Positions 1 through 12,656 are shown, numbered from the stretch's first letter. The stretch is 64,000 nt of DNA from Chrysoporthe austroafricana (GCA_001051155.2 JYIP02000003.1:3224001-3288000); one strand, 5' to 3'. Notes: a model not told the origin generated them from the sequence alone. A program made the numbers and translations.

Positions 1-3000
1 GTAGGGGTATGAGCAGGCCCGGGGAGGGATCCACCTGGGCGCGGCCCCTGCAAGCCCAGGCCGACCTCTGCGGTACTCCGTACTGACAGACAGCTGGAAA
101 CCTGCCCGTTCGGTCCTGTACATGAACGTCAATCCTCGGTACGAAAGTATATTGTGGTACATGGATCCGTGGAACTCTGCAGCTCGTTCGCCCGGCATGC
201 CATCAGCCGTGTACCTCCCGCACACCATTCTCCTGACCTTGTTTTCAGCAGGCGGCGACAGCATGTGCTGGCAGCTCGTGCGACCGCTTGCTTTTCTGGG
301 GTTCGGAATCGCCTCTTTTTCCTGTCTCGAGCCGGCGGGCACGCCTGGGGGCCTCTCAGAGCGCCATCCTTCGCTTCATTTGGCCCCTCGTCTCGCTTAG
401 CAGGTTCTGGCAAGCTTCCAGAATTTTTCGCCTGATGGGTCGGAAGCAGTGGAGAGGATTCCCTCCTCGCCTTCGCGGTGGGTCGGCAGGGTCCCTTCCT
501 GCTACGCCGACCGCCACGGGCTGCCACGCCAAAATGAAGGCGAGCGCCATTACAAGGCTCCTTGTCTTGGAAATTTTCACTGCACTGTATATGCCGTCCC
601 GGAGCTGGTGCTGCACGTCCGCGCTGGCATTGGTGTCTACGGGAACCTCATACGTCGAGATCTGAAAGGTCGCAAGTGAGACCTGATGTGTTGAGTGCGC
701 GCGCGCTGATTGGGACCTTGGGACCTTCACCTCAACGCTGCACCGGTCAGGTCTAGACCTTGTCACTCCCTTTCAGCGGCCATACATACTATCGAGCCAG
801 ATGCGCCGCAATCTTTCTTCTTATGCGCCGCTGTCTCATCATCTGGCCTCTGGCCCGTGCTTGCCCTGCTATATCCGCCGGGGGCATGTCCGGAAAAGTG
901 ACTTATCGCCTAGTCTGTATCAGCGGCTCGAACCTGTTTCTTCTCGACTGCCGAATTCTGCTGCCTGTCTGCCGGAACCTCCTGTTGGGCGTTCTGTGAG
1001 CCCGCCGATCCGCTCACCTGGTGCCAGACAGGGCGGGCTGCCCATGTGCTGGATCGTCCGGGGGTAAGCCACGAGGATCGGATTCCTGCAGGCTTGTTCG
1101 CATAGATAGGGGCTGTCTCTGGGAGGCACAGAGGGGGAGCCTCTGCGAAGTCTGGGAGCTACTCTAGGTACGCAGGCCACACAAACCCCACGCACACCAA
1201 CCCGAAGAGATGGGTCGGCAGGGATACACCACGATGACTAAGGACACCCACGCCGCGGACCGCAGGTCAGCAACCAGCTGCACAGCGTGGGGGGTGGTAA
1301 GAAAAACGTGGGCATAAGCGACACAGGTTACAAGTAAGTATGCGCACGAGGACGGGGCGCGGAAGGGGCGGACGGGGTGAGGTGTGATGGCTCGGCAACC
1401 TTCTGGCTGACTTTGTCGCCGAGTAGTCACCGATGATGGTGATGGCTACCTCGTGCCGTGTCTCGGTGACTCTGACCTCCAGTGGTGGTGTAGCCAAGGA
1501 GGCAGGACAGTAGTTGGTCCCGAGGCTTACCTCCTGAATCTTACAGAATATTGGCTGTAGGCTGTCGTGACCACTCCTGCAGGTCCGAGGCTTGGCCAGA
1601 GGAGGAAGCTTGTCCTACGACGCCGGCCACCTCGGCCGTGCGTCGCCTGTGGTCTACCTTGGCCGAGCAGCCTTTCTTGGGCCGTGGTACGGGATACGGA
1701 GTAGGAAAATGCGCGACATGAAGTTGGATCTCGCGCCAGCCGCGGCTAGCGTGTGATGTGCATTGGGAAGCAGAGTGTGTATGACCAATCCACTGGAGTG
1801 TGGTGGTAAGGACGCACGGCGGCGACGCAGGTCATACTATTCTTGGATGCGTACCGTTCGCGACCTGTCATTCGTCCCAGCTGCGAACGACTTCTCGCTA
1901 ACGCGCCATGTTTCCCAAACTCTCGGGTTGCTGATCCGGATCGGGGGCTTGCAGCATGCAGCTAGAGGCGCAACATGTTGCTGCTGTGCCCGTCGGGTAG
2001 AGAACTGACACAGCCTCTCAGCGTCCGAGCCTAATTTAGTCGTCGAAGAAAAAAAAATTATCAAGAATCGAATAGGGGGCAGCCAAAAGCAAAGCCTTTA
2101 CGAAGATCAGGGCTTGTACTTACGACAACTCAGCTAGTTGCATACACACCTGTGGCCAGTCGTTCTATGCGAATGGTTCATGTCGGCGTCAGGGGGTTCC
2201 GAATCAGCACCTGCGGACGGCAAATAGCCGCTGCTGCAGTCACCCCGATGAGTCAAGCAAGAATGTCCTCTGTACATGCCTGAACGCTGCACCGGATTGA
2301 CCGCGGGGCCAAGCCATGAATGATGATGCCTAGGCCCGCGTGGGATACGTGTGCAGAGGCATGATAGGCTGTGCTCTGCGCGTCTGACGGCGGTGCAGCG
2401 GCCTATGGGCCGTAGATTTCTCACCGGTCAGGATCGGTACCCAAGGTTTTACGCCGAGGGCCCGGAGCTGATCATCCCATGACGTCTGCTTCCCGGGCAG
2501 ACTGGTCGGAGGTGGTGGGATGACGATGAGCACCGTCATAACGAGTGATCGCAATTATTGATCGCAATCACTGAGTGTGCTGATGGCCGTCGCTATGCCC
2601 TAGAAAGAACAGGTGCTGGGTAGCGGTGCAGTAAGGGTCGGTGGGTCTTCGATCATCACGATAAGACTGTTTCAGGCCGAAGCGAGAGATGGCTGGAGGC
2701 TGTGATTCGTGGGACGGAGACCTCGGGACGAGGCGATGTCGTCACGACAACCTTTCCAGCGCCTGCACACGTCGCTAGGGCTCGCCATGGCATACATATG
2801 CAGTCAGTGGTTGTCATCTTGACTGCACGGTTGCCCCCTCGACCATGTTCAGGTTCGGGGGCGGATGTCAAACATGAGTCGGCCCCAGGCGTAGCAATAC
2901 TACGTTAGGGCCACAGCGCCAGGAACAGTAACCATCAAGGTCCCGAGAGGGATGCCCCTGGTTTGGTCCCCGAGCGCCCGCTGCTAGGACGCAGAGGCAC

Positions 3001-3678
3001 GGTTCGGTGTCAGTGGCGTCAATGTTGGGCTTGGCTGCATATTGCCTGGTGCCGCAGAAAGTGAGAAGTCTAGAGATCGTCCCGCCGACGGCCGCCTCTG
3101 GCTGGCCTGCTCGTTCCCAGGCGGCCGGGAAGGACGAACTCCGCGCGGGTGTAACGCGGCCACGTTCAGCGAGGACTCGTGGCTAAGACCAGCGCTGGCA
3201 GATGGACACCTCACGGATGGCCTCAGGCGTCAAGGACACCGGGGCCGTCCGCTTCGAGTGGCTCGTATACGGCAAGATCTGGCGACTCCTGTGCTCGGTG
3301 GGCTCGCACGGCTGTGATGTGTCCCGAGACATGCTCTATAGTCCGCCGACGGTTATGCTCTGCTTGTTTGACAGGTCTGGTTGCGAAAAGGCCTGAGCAC
3401 TTCGCACTCGGGCCATCCTGAGTCCGAGTTGAGTAGTGCCGGCGCGTGTACCTCTCACTCAGCCATGCGGCCGTCTAGCGTACCATGCATCGTATCCAGG
3501 CATGGTCGACACTCGCCAATAACTGCCACCCCCAAAGCCCCCACCCCAACCCCCCCAGGCAGGCCAGGCCCCCAACACGTGGCAGGGCTTCTAGAAGGGC
3601 TGGCTTGCCACGAGGTCGCTTATCATCTGCATGCTGTATCTTGGGTATGAGTGGTCATCCTCGCAGGGCAGCCTCGCC

Positions 3679-3703
3679 ATGCGATGCGATGCGATGCGAT
3701 GCG
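3679..3703. repeat. (ATGCG)5 microsatellite
   Basis: Five perfect head-to-tail copies of the pentamer ATGCG, followed by a degenerate partial copy. It lies in the gene-free left flank and is probably a neutral simple repeat, potentially variable in length between strains. Confidence 0.9.
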
Positions 3704-6700
3704 GATGCAGCCAAGTACCAAATTTACCGTGCATCTACCGGTGACGGGACCTTGCATAATGTTCAGGCGACAATCTCGACGGGGTCGTACTGTCTTTGGC
3801 CGCCGTGTTTGAACCCCCTGCACTCCTGGAAATTGTGATTTCTGCAGGTACCCACTCCTTCCAGAACAATTCCAGGGCTGCAGGGACAGCCAACCCGACA
3901 GCGCGTGGTGGGCCGCTCCGCAGAAATGAGGTGGACTGACTCCACGGCGAGGGTCCTGAATCTCATCTCCTCCGCCGTCGGTGGTTAGGTGAGCTGTCCT
4001 TTTCGCCCCGGCGGCAGCCCATGCCGTCTTGACACGAGCGCTGGTAGAGGCATTTGGCGATGCCACCGAAGAGCGCCTCCGAGGGGATGGTACGGTGCCC
4101 CAAGGGTCCAACACATGGCTTGCAGACTATTCTGAGACACTGCCGCCGTACTGCAGCCAGGAGATGGAGGGGAGGGGGAGGCTAAGGAGATGGAGTGTAG
4201 AGAGAACGGCGAGCCTATTCTTAGAAAACCACGCTGCTGTGTTGCACCGCTAGCAGACGGCTATGTCAGGTCCGGAGGCTGACAGTCTCACGGCCGGATG
4301 AACTAGACTGACATCATCCGCAGCACAGCAGATCGCGCGGAGGCAACCGCCAGAGCACAGGCAAATCAGGTGCCAGCAGTAGAGGCCGAGAAAGATAGGG
4401 CCGAACCGATCAGGCTGAGGCTCATCAGGGTCGGCCGATTCGTCTCAGCTCTTCTCTCGGGCAATGACCTGCTGCGGAGGGCTCATCAGCAGTCATGACA
4501 CAAGCCCTCGTGGCTTACCATAGTCGCGTTGACGGTCCTACGAATCACATCATGACTGCTCAGCAACAGCATACCAGCCTGACCATAACATCGGGAAACC
4601 CGATCGAGGCGTGTGGGCGATACGGTAGCACGTGGGTAGTAGCCTCGCGAAGTCTGCCGGAAGCCAGTCCCGTCCACACGGCGGCACCACCAAGAACCCA
4701 CCCTCATCTTATACCATACTACCAGCGGCTCTATAAGGCTGGGAGAGGCCGATTCGACGTGAGGGGCGTGGAGCCTATTTCCTAGACGGGACTGTGCACG
4801 AGGTGTCAAAACCGTTGCGACGCTCGTGCAGGCGATTCAGCGTACCATGGCCCACCGAAGCCATGGGACGGTGGTGGTTGGCCTGGCCCGTGGCACGAGC
4901 TATGTACCCCTCGCTCCTGGCCCAGACCCACAAGTACCTGCTCATGAAGAGCGAGGTACAAGCGGAGCCCATTGACGGTACTTCCGTCGCAGCCCACATG
5001 GAGAACCTGGAGTGCAGACCAGACTAAAACGCGCCATCCTGAACGGGAAGCTGTTCCTGCATTAGCACGCTCGCCCTTCCTCCTCCTGCTCCCCTGCACC
5101 ATGACCCTGACCTTGGACCTGGCACGTTCTTGTCAACATCCATGAACGCACACATCATCGCCATCGACAAGTTTTGGGATCTGGGCCTTCTCGATCATAC
5201 CGTGGCACCCTGACCTCATCGAAGCCGGGGCCCCTTCAGCCTTCCAGGACCAGTTCTCCACCATCCTTTTACTCTCCCAACCGGGAGAGTTGCCTCGCCT
5301 TGCCGCCGCGTCCGCTGTGTCGCTCGCCGGGCCGGTCAGGGCAAGCGGGCGTCATCAGCTCTTGAAACAGGAGAAACTGTGCACAAATGGGATCAGAGCA
5401 GGCTCACCGCCCGGAGTGGCCATCTTGCTATCGGCGACAAACAAGTCCAGGTTGGGGGGTTCCATTGGCTAGCCTCTCGCTTAACACACTTTTTTCACCG
5501 AACGTCAATGACACACCCGCTCGGAACTGCTTCCTGTTGATCGGGCCTAGGAATGCATGATCCAGCCAACCGGTACGCTTACCCGCAGCGCAGCGACTGG
5601 TCCCGCCGGCCTCGCGGCCTCTGGGCAGAGGGCTCATCCAGTCTCGCGTCCACTGTGGTAGCAACTGATTATCACATGTTGCCCAGGATCCGCTATCCGC
5701 CCTCACATCCGGTTCCCGAGGCGTCTGTCGCTGGGTGGACCTCACCGTGGGCGATGCTCCCACAGTGCACGCAAGACGCATCACTCTTGACAGCCATGGA
5801 ATCCACATCCTTCTGGAAGCTCGAAACCTACGGTCCACTGCGGGCCCTGTGACAAGGGCACTTCACGAATGAAACCCTCCATGGTCCTTGTCGAGACTGT
5901 GGATTTGACCGACTTCCCCGGCCCCCAAAGACCATCGTCGTCTAAACATGGAAATGTGTTTCGAAAGTGATGCCGGCCCCTTCAGACGGAAAGGGGCTTC
6001 TCAAGGTCTCGACCTACCATGATCTCGGTGAAATGATCTCCAGGCAGGCGGCCTCGATCATGAGGGTCGCCGCTACATCAGCATAGGGCAGAGATCGCTC
6101 GATGCGATGGTTGACTTGGGGGTCGTAGAATGGGGCACATGACCTCGTCAGAAACTGCCGAAGACCCTGAAGAATGTCACTATCGCATCGCCAGGCTCGC
6201 GATGTTCCGAAGGGAGATCCAGAGATGCTGGCATCGAGAGGCTACCCAATGATACCTGTCCCTCAGGCTTGGGTGCCCTGTCGGTGAGGCAACACGGGGC
6301 AGCACAACTCCCGTGCCACAGACATGCTTATCATCGCTTTGGAAATTTGACACTCATCAGATAAGCCATTCGGAGAGCACGAAGAAGCGGTGGGGCCTTA
6401 ACGCTCATGTGAATGCCCATTTCATCCAGTGTTGTGGGTTCTGGTTAGTCTTGCCCTGCTCTGGAGTGGGCCTGGGCGTTGTTCTGAAAACGTGCGTATC
6501 TGCCCCAACAAGCAGCCCTCCAAAGTCGCCATGAACCACACACACAGGCAAGTAGGAGAAACCCTGATCCGCGCGTTCATCTGAGGGCATTCACACATAA
6601 GGGAACTAACTATAGACCCACCCGCCACGCGACGGCTATGCGTGTCAGTGGAGCAGGCTCAGGACTCTGTTCACGGCGTAACGGCAGTTCCGAACAACTT

Positions 6701-8565
6701 GAACGACGAGATACTCGCAGTCAACCCACAGATTCTGTTCTGCGAGACGATGTGTCACCCGTCGTTGGGCTTCCTCTCGGCTGTCGTATCCGGGTGTCGG
6801 TATCGCAGATACAATGCCTAGTCGTCGTCCGATTAGAAACCGCGTCTATCTTCTTCAAGACCCATCGCTCTGATCGCAGGATCCCATGCTGAACTTAGGC
6901 ATCACCTCCTGCCGCCATCTGTCCCACAAGCACCCAAACTTGAGCCGCGCGGCAGGGCGGAGCACCCTCGACGAATGGTTAGCTTCCGACTGATCGTAGC
7001 CGACGAAGTGCTACCAAATTCCGACCGTGGAAACTTGCCAACAGGGCCCAGCAGACCTCAGCGGCTCCCGGAAGCAAGCCGCGCTGTCAGAAGTTGCATA
7101 AAATTTGATCCCTGCCCCCGTCGCTCTGTGGGCTTCCGGGGAACCTTCCCGCACTACGGAGCATGCAGGTCCACTTGCCGCCATGGATGCGGTTCATCTT
7201 TTTCTCGAAGCTTGCTAATTTCGAAAAAGACGACGGCAGAACACGGGGTCTGACCGGTCTGCTATGGAATCACCCTCCACCTCTCGCCTCGCAATGGTGC
7301 GGCAGTGGCTGATAGCCTTGCATACGACTTGCCCGAAAGCTTCCCAGTGATGGCGGCGTTCAGCAGCAAGACCAGCTCGGCAGGATTCTCTACCTTGGCT
7401 TGTTGCTAGCGGAAGAGACGTCAAAGATGCAGTGGCTCGATGCAATGCACATCACACGTGGTTCAAGTTACACTGCATCGTTTGGAAACGGGATTGTAGT
7501 GCAGGCCGATCACTGACGGCCCAGCCACCGAGTTTTCTCCTCTCTCTTCCTTCGCAGCTACGTAGATCCTGGCAGTGGGCGTCCGGCTTCCCATCCGCGG
7601 CCGCCCTTGGGATCCCTGTCCAGGTGTTTTGACGTGCTGGAACGAACCGAATGCGACTGCTCGCCACACACCGTGAGTTGAGGCTGCGACAATCTGAGTT
7701 CCGTCTCGGTGAGAAAGTTGTCAAGGGTGAGGCTCAGACCGGCGTCGACTTCCAAGTGGAGATCTTGCCCTTCTTGTCTCGCTTGACTTCGTCATGCTCC
7801 GGAGCTCGAACTCATATGCAGACCATAATCCGAAGAGTATTATTCTTTACAGTGCACGTACAATCTCCACGCCATCGCAGGACCTGCCCGGTGAAGGTGA
7901 ATGCAAACATCCTGACTGGTGGGGACACTTCGGATGTGGCATCGCTGTCCACTAGTTCCGAAGGCAATCGCCGACCAACACTCGCGGCCTCGATTCAGAC
8001 GTGGCAAGGAAGACCCAAGGTCTTCTGGTCCGAGTGTCCTGCAGTTCAGGACATCTGCGCCGCGACTGGGTGTAGCTTGAGATCCGCTGGGTAATGCTCA
8101 TGCAACACTTGCAGCCAACGCGGAGCAGGACAGCAGGGCTTGCCCGGCATACTCTCCCGTCGGGAGCCAGGAAAAGACCTCACCTCGGCCAACATTCTAG
8201 ACCTCTTCAGCCGACATGGTAGACCGAGCCATCCGACGGCTGCGAGTCCGGGCGGGGGAAACAAGAAGCGAGTCAAGATGGCTGGGCAAGGTCAAGCACC
8301 TCACCTGGAAAGGAGGAGCTCGGTCGTGATGGTTCAGGCATCGCCTTCAGCTTGTATGCTGGCCTGCAGGCGGCATGGCGGCTCTTGAAACCCGGGCGCT
8401 GAGGACAGCTCAGCTCCTGCAGCTTGATGCAACCTCAGCTCAGATCGAGCAGAGAGCACAGCTCCTGTGCGGATGTGCAGAGGCAATCGAGCACCGGCCT
8501 CGCGTGGCGCAATGCTGTTCATTCGTAATTGGTCTTGGCGATGGTTGCGGGGAGCGAACCTTACC

Positions 8566-8630
8566 CTTCTCCTTTCTCTTTTCTTTTCTTATTTTTTTTT
8601 TTATTTTTATTTTTTCTGTTTCTTTTTTTA
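8566..8630. repeat. T-rich low-complexity tract
   Basis: About 65 bases that are almost wholly T and C on the plus strand, including a run of eleven T. It sits about 0.75 kb upstream of the ARPC5 start. It could be a promoter poly(dA:dT) element that excludes nucleosomes, or the A-tail of an old minus-strand retroposon. The sequence does not decide between these. Confidence 0.7.
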
Positions 8631-8976
8631 CACGTAGCCCGAGACACCCGGCAGTGAAGCTACGCTTTGTCAACGACGTCGTGATGCTTTGGCTACCGTG
8701 CGCCCTATGACCGGCCCGTGCTGAACAGAGTTTCACCGAGCGCCTGGACGGCATCTGACGTCGTGAAAAGTGCGCAAGACGATCGAAATTGAGTTTCGCA
8801 TCAGAAGTGGAATGTAGCAGAGTCAATCCGACTGGGCCACCGAGATGTGTAGGCAAATGTGTCAGAAAGCCGCCTAGGCGCCCTGAGGCTCAACCGCCCT
8901 CACCAGGATGGGCTTTTTTTTTTCCTTTGTCGGGCGTAGGCTGGAGCTGGGAGGTGAGCCACCGCGGGAGCCACCA

Positions 8977-9000
8977 CGGCCACCTGTACGGCCACCTGTA
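8977..9000. repeat. 12-base tandem duplication
   Basis: The unit CGGCCACCTGTA occurs twice in direct succession, in the region expected to be the promoter or leader of the ARPC5 gene. Each unit contains a CACCTG E-box-like core. A regulatory role is only a guess. Confidence 0.8.
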
Positions 9001-9387
9001 CTATGCGGGAAGGCCGGCCAGCCACAGCAGCCGACCCCACTATGATGCAGCGGGGAAACACTGTGGCGCCTGCCGAGCTGTCTGTCGGTGACGACCACTG
9101 TAACAACTAACTGCTGCTGCTTTCAGCTTACTGCATCTCCAACGAACCACGCCCAACAAACCTCAACAACTCTCGCCCTCATCTGTGACGGGCAGCTCAT
9201 CGACAAAGGGACAGCTGAACGCCCCGTCTGCAGCGTCCCAAACCGAGTCAATCGATCCCTCCCCCGCCGACCAGCACAGCGGGACAGCGACCCTCCCGGC
9301 CCCTATCGCTCCCCCCCTCCCCCTTCGCGCCGAGGCTACGCTCAACAGGCCCCTTCCCTTCACCTGCCACGCCCCCCCGTCGCCACG

Positions 9388-10283
9388 ATGTCCGTCATCC
9401 GCGAAGTCACGGCGGCCTCCATGACCGACGCCTGGCGCACGATCGACATCGACGCGCTGCAGGAGGACTCCTCGGTCAACTTCGACACGTCGACGCTGCA
9501 CCCGCCGCTGCCCGAGGTCGGCGAGGCCGAGGTCCGCACGCTCGCGGGGCAGGTTAGGCAGCTGCTGCGCGGGGGCGACGCCGAGGGCGCGCTGAGGGGC
9601 TGTCTGGAGATGCCCGTGTACAATGGGCCGGACCTCGCAAAGGTATGTGTCACAAGTGGTCGTCCCGCGGGCGCGGAGATGCCGATGAGAAGGAGGTGGC
9701 CGTGTGGAGGAGGGACCGTGCTCCGCAGGCGAGTGCCGAGCGCGGGCGGGCGGCCGAGGGAGGGAGGGAGGGCGACGTGTGAAATGACGAGAGCCAAGGT
9801 GGATGCTGACTTTTTCCCGCCCCGGTGGGTACGCAACAGGACGCGCACCTCCAGACCGTCGTCGAGGTCTTGCAGTCCATCAAGGCGAGCGAGATGACGC
9901 CCATGCTCAAGAACGTATACGCCTCGGACGGCGGCAGCGAGCTGCTGGACGTCCTCATGAAGTACCTGTGGGTGGCACCCGAACCGTCCCCGGGACCCCG
10001 GTGCCCGCTCGAGGGCGTGTCTGGATGTCGTCCGGGAGGCTGATGATGTTTGTTTTGCAGGTACAAGGGCATGGCGTCGACGTCCGGAGCCAGCGCCCCG
10101 CGCACGCCCACCAGGGTCACGCCCCAGGCCACGGGCTTCAGCCAGATAGGGGGCCGGCCTGGCGCGGCGAACGAGTCGGCCGGCGCGGCCATGAGCGTGC
10201 TGCTGAGCTGGCATGAGAAGGTGGTCGACGTCGCCGGCCTGGGCTGCATAGGACGGGTGATGACGGACTGGCGCAAGGTGTAA
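9388..10283 (+). CDS. ARPC5: Arp2/3 complex subunit 5 (p16-Arc, ARPC5)
   Basis: Smallest subunit of the Arp2/3 complex, which nucleates branched actin filaments at cortical and endocytic actin patches. Three exons (9388-9642, 9840-9967, 10061-10283) encode 201 residues. The start was chosen at MSVIREVT, the family-type N-terminus; the frame stays open upstream to 9088, but that extension is Pro/Ser/Arg-rich and unlike the family. Visible family signatures are the acidic N-terminal segment DIDALQEDS, the middle stretch DAHLQTVVEVLQSIK, the LMKYLYKGMA block formed across intron 2, and the C-terminal LLSWHEKVVDVAGLGCIGRV. A Ser/Thr/Gly-rich insert lies before the C-terminal helix, which makes the protein longer than the ~150-residue animal form. 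Intron 2 uses donor GTGGGT at 9968, because only that donor restores frame. The gene converges on the minus-strand NDUFAF5-like gene, 670 bases away. Confidence 0.93.
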
Positions 10284-10953
10284 GCCGAAGGGACGACGGC
10301 GTGTTGTCTGTCAGCTGCCGGCGATGGAGCGCCGAGATCGAGCGGCTTGCGCAAGTCCTTGATGCCATATCGTTCAAGAGGTAGACTCCATAATCTAGGA
10401 GCGCACCGCATCAATGCCGTTGCTTCGTCTACGCTAGGTGTGACATGTAGTGATACAGTTTTCTTAGGTAGCTCTCGCCAATGTTCAAAATGTCTAGACA
10501 CCTGAGTATGCATTTGACTCAAAAGAGGACCCGAGGCGTGTGATTGCACTCGCGTCTCTATCTATGAGCATCGACCGCGCTCGAAGTCGACCCTCTCTGG
10601 GATCGACCACACGGCTGGGACGAACGATATCCTGTTATATTGATTGCCCAAGCTACAGGTACGGTCTCTCAGCTCCGACCGCAAACACAAATTGCCGCGG
10701 GTCCATCCCAAAGCCTGCTGTGCACGGCAGCGAAGGCTGGATTTACATCCACTGCTTGTTTCTGACGTTCTGTTTCGACTCCACGGCGATGCGACGCCTC
10801 CGGAGGGTTCTGTACGTTTTTCGCACACCACCGTTCCCGTCGAAGATCCCAGCCATGCTATGCATATCTCCTGACCGTGCCTAGTCTAGGTCTTCCGATA
10901 CTGGACGTACGCACACTGCCATTTGTTCAAGCAGACTCGCCCAGTAGACCTTT
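10284..10953. other. Convergent intergenic region
   Basis: This interval holds the 3' ends of ARPC5 (+) and the NDUFAF5-like gene (-). Open frames here overlap in several phases and match nothing I know. I see no RNA gene. Confidence 0.6.
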
Positions 10954-12074
10954 CTACTTGTTCTCAAGGATGTCCTTGAGGTTGATCTCCCCACTGCCCC
11001 GCGCCAGAGGCTTCGCCTGGTCTGGAGACTCGTGCCACCCGATCATGTAGATGATCCTGAAGGTCGCGGGGATGGTGCCGTCCGGGTTTCCATGGAGCTC
11101 GCGGTAGATGGCCTCGTTCGCGAGCAGGACGTCCCTGCCGATGGCACCCATCTCCCTGCCCACGACGGCGTTGCTCTCGCCCATGAGCTGCAGGTCCTTC
11201 ATCAGCTCGAACGTGTCCGGGTAGTCGACGATGATGTCGTCAACGTCTACGGTCAGCATCTTGAAGCCGGCTCGCTGCAGCAGGCCGCCGCAGTCGCGCA
11301 CGTCGGCCAGCGGCGAGACGCGCGGCGAGATGCCGCCGCGCCGCTCCTGCTCGGCGAGCTGCAGCGACGTGCGCAGCTCGAACAGCGTGTCGCCGCCCAG
11401 CATGGCCCCGAGGAACGGGCAGTCCGGCCGCAGCACGCTGTTGATCTGCGCCAGCACGCCCGGCAGGTCGTTGGTCCAGTGCAGGCTGAGGCTGCTCAGC
11501 ACCAGGTCGAACGACGCCGGCGCGAACGGCAGGCTCTCCTCGTCGTCGAGCACCTGCCGCGTGATGGCCAGCCGCTCGTTGAAGGGCTGGCCGGCGTCGC
11601 GGTAGAGCTGGGCGCGCGAGGCGTCGGCGGCGACGAGCTCGCTGATGCGGGCGGCGAGGGGCGGCGAGATGGGCCGCGCTGGGTCCGGGTCTGGGTTCTC
11701 GCGCACGAGGGCGCGGGCGATGTTGCAGGTGTTGGCGCCGAGGTCAAGGACGCGCGGGAAGTGGCGTTTGATGTCCTGTGGGGGCGGCGGTTAGGCTGAG
11801 GTTCGGTCGGTGGAGGGGGGGAGGGGACGGTGGTGGTGGGATGATGTACCAGCAGGCGCTCGCAGAGCCGGATCGCGACCTCATCCTTGAGGTAGTCGGC
11901 CTGCCTGCTGCCCTCGACGTCGGAGGCTGCCCTCTCCTTCTGCAGCCATTTCACGCGGCGGTTGAAGACCTCGAAGGAGGGAGCTCCGGAGGCCTGGAAG
12001 GCGTAGGCGCGGCGGATCGCGGTCGCAGCCCGGGAGGGTCGAGGGGCGCGTGCTCGTAGGAGGGTCGTGTTCAT
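10954..12074 (-). CDS. NDUFAF5: NDUFAF5-like mitochondrial complex I assembly protein
   Basis: Methyltransferase-fold protein of the NDUFAF5 family. In animals that protein hydroxylates an arginine of complex I subunit NDUFS7 in the mitochondrial matrix, early in complex I assembly. Two minus-strand exons (12074-11850 and 11775-10954; intron 11776-11849, donor GTACAT) encode 348 residues. The N-terminus is rich in Arg, Ala and Thr and lacks acidic residues for about 30 positions, like a mitochondrial presequence. Family signatures are FEVFNRRVKWLQKERAA near the start, the SAM-site strand VLDLGANTC around residue 85, SFDLVLSSLSLHWTNDLPGV, LGAMLGGDTLFELRTSLQLA, and a C-terminal IYMIGWHES. The SAM motif reads GAN where many methyltransferases have GCG, which is common in this family. 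It is divergent from the AP-2 alpha gene and convergent with ARPC5. Confidence 0.9.
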
Positions 12075-12517
12075 GGTAGGGCTTTACATCGTCGGGGGGG
12101 TGGAGGAGGGGGGACGATCGGGTCTGGAAGAGGTTGAGTTGAGGTCGACATGGTGGGGCGCCGCGGGAGAGAGAGGCACGAGAGGCACGCAGCTGCACGG
12201 CGGGAAGCTCCAGCGAGGCTCCAGACGTCATCGGGTGGCCGCCAATCGTCGAGGAGAGGAATTTAGCCTAGCATCCGACTTATGCAATCTACGCTGCTAA
12301 GGTTATCTTCCCACGTGTCTTGCTGTCTCCCCCTGTCGACCGTTGTGTAAGTAGAAGCAGCCTGGGCGAGTGCAGAGAGAGGTACGCGGCTCGTCTGGCC
12401 GGTCTCGTCTCGCCACGCTGGGGAATCAAGTTGATATCGGGTCACGTATCAATACCTCGTCTACTTTACATTTACAACCCTGTGCCAACCCCACCACGGT
12501 TTCGAAACATAGATTAC

Positions 12518-12539
12518 AGAGAGAGAGAGAGAGAGAGAG
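12518..12539. repeat. (AG)11 dinucleotide repeat
   Basis: Uninterrupted alternating AG over 22 bases inside the divergent promoter region. GA/CT tracts are frequent in fungal promoters, so it may affect chromatin there, but the sequence only shows the repeat. Confidence 0.9.
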
Positions 12540-12636
12540 CTGCAGGAGACGCATCCCCACCCGCTGCAGCCCTTCCTGTAAGCCTGCCCGTCCCCCTCCA
12601 GCCGCCCGAGAGGGAAGGCGATCCAGCGCATTGATG

Positions 12637-12656
12637 CTGGACTGGACTGGACTGGA
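12637..12656. repeat. (CTGGA)4 repeat
   Basis: Four copies of the pentamer CTGGA, followed by degenerate GGATGCTGG-type copies up to about 12690. It is a simple repeat in the promoter region between two divergent genes. Confidence 0.85.

Larger units (their letters stand above)
1..9387. other. Long gene-free interval (left flank)
   Basis: About 9.4 kb with no gene I can support. Open frames on both strands are short (up to about 147 codons), overlap each other in several frames and resemble no family I recognise. I also see no intron-joined series of frames. The base composition looks similar to the genic part, so this is not an obvious AT-rich, RIP-mutated transposon block. Contents I can name are a (ATGCG)5 microsatellite near 3679, a T-rich tract at 8566-8630 and a 12-base tandem duplication at 8977-9000. 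The last few hundred bases must contain the promoter and 5' leader of the ARPC5 gene. A few stop-free stretches read somewhat like protein and may be decayed coding sequence (see findings). Confidence 0.6.

Noticed and set aside
9088..9387. In-frame upstream extension of ARPC5 to an ATG at 9088
   Set aside because: The added ~100 residues are Pro/Ser/Arg-rich and unlike ARPC5; the family N-terminus starts at 9388, so this is leader that happens to be open.
10540..10884. 114-codon frame in the ARPC5/NDUFAF5 convergent gap
   Set aside because: Opposite-strand and other-phase frames of similar length overlap it and no similarity to known proteins is visible.
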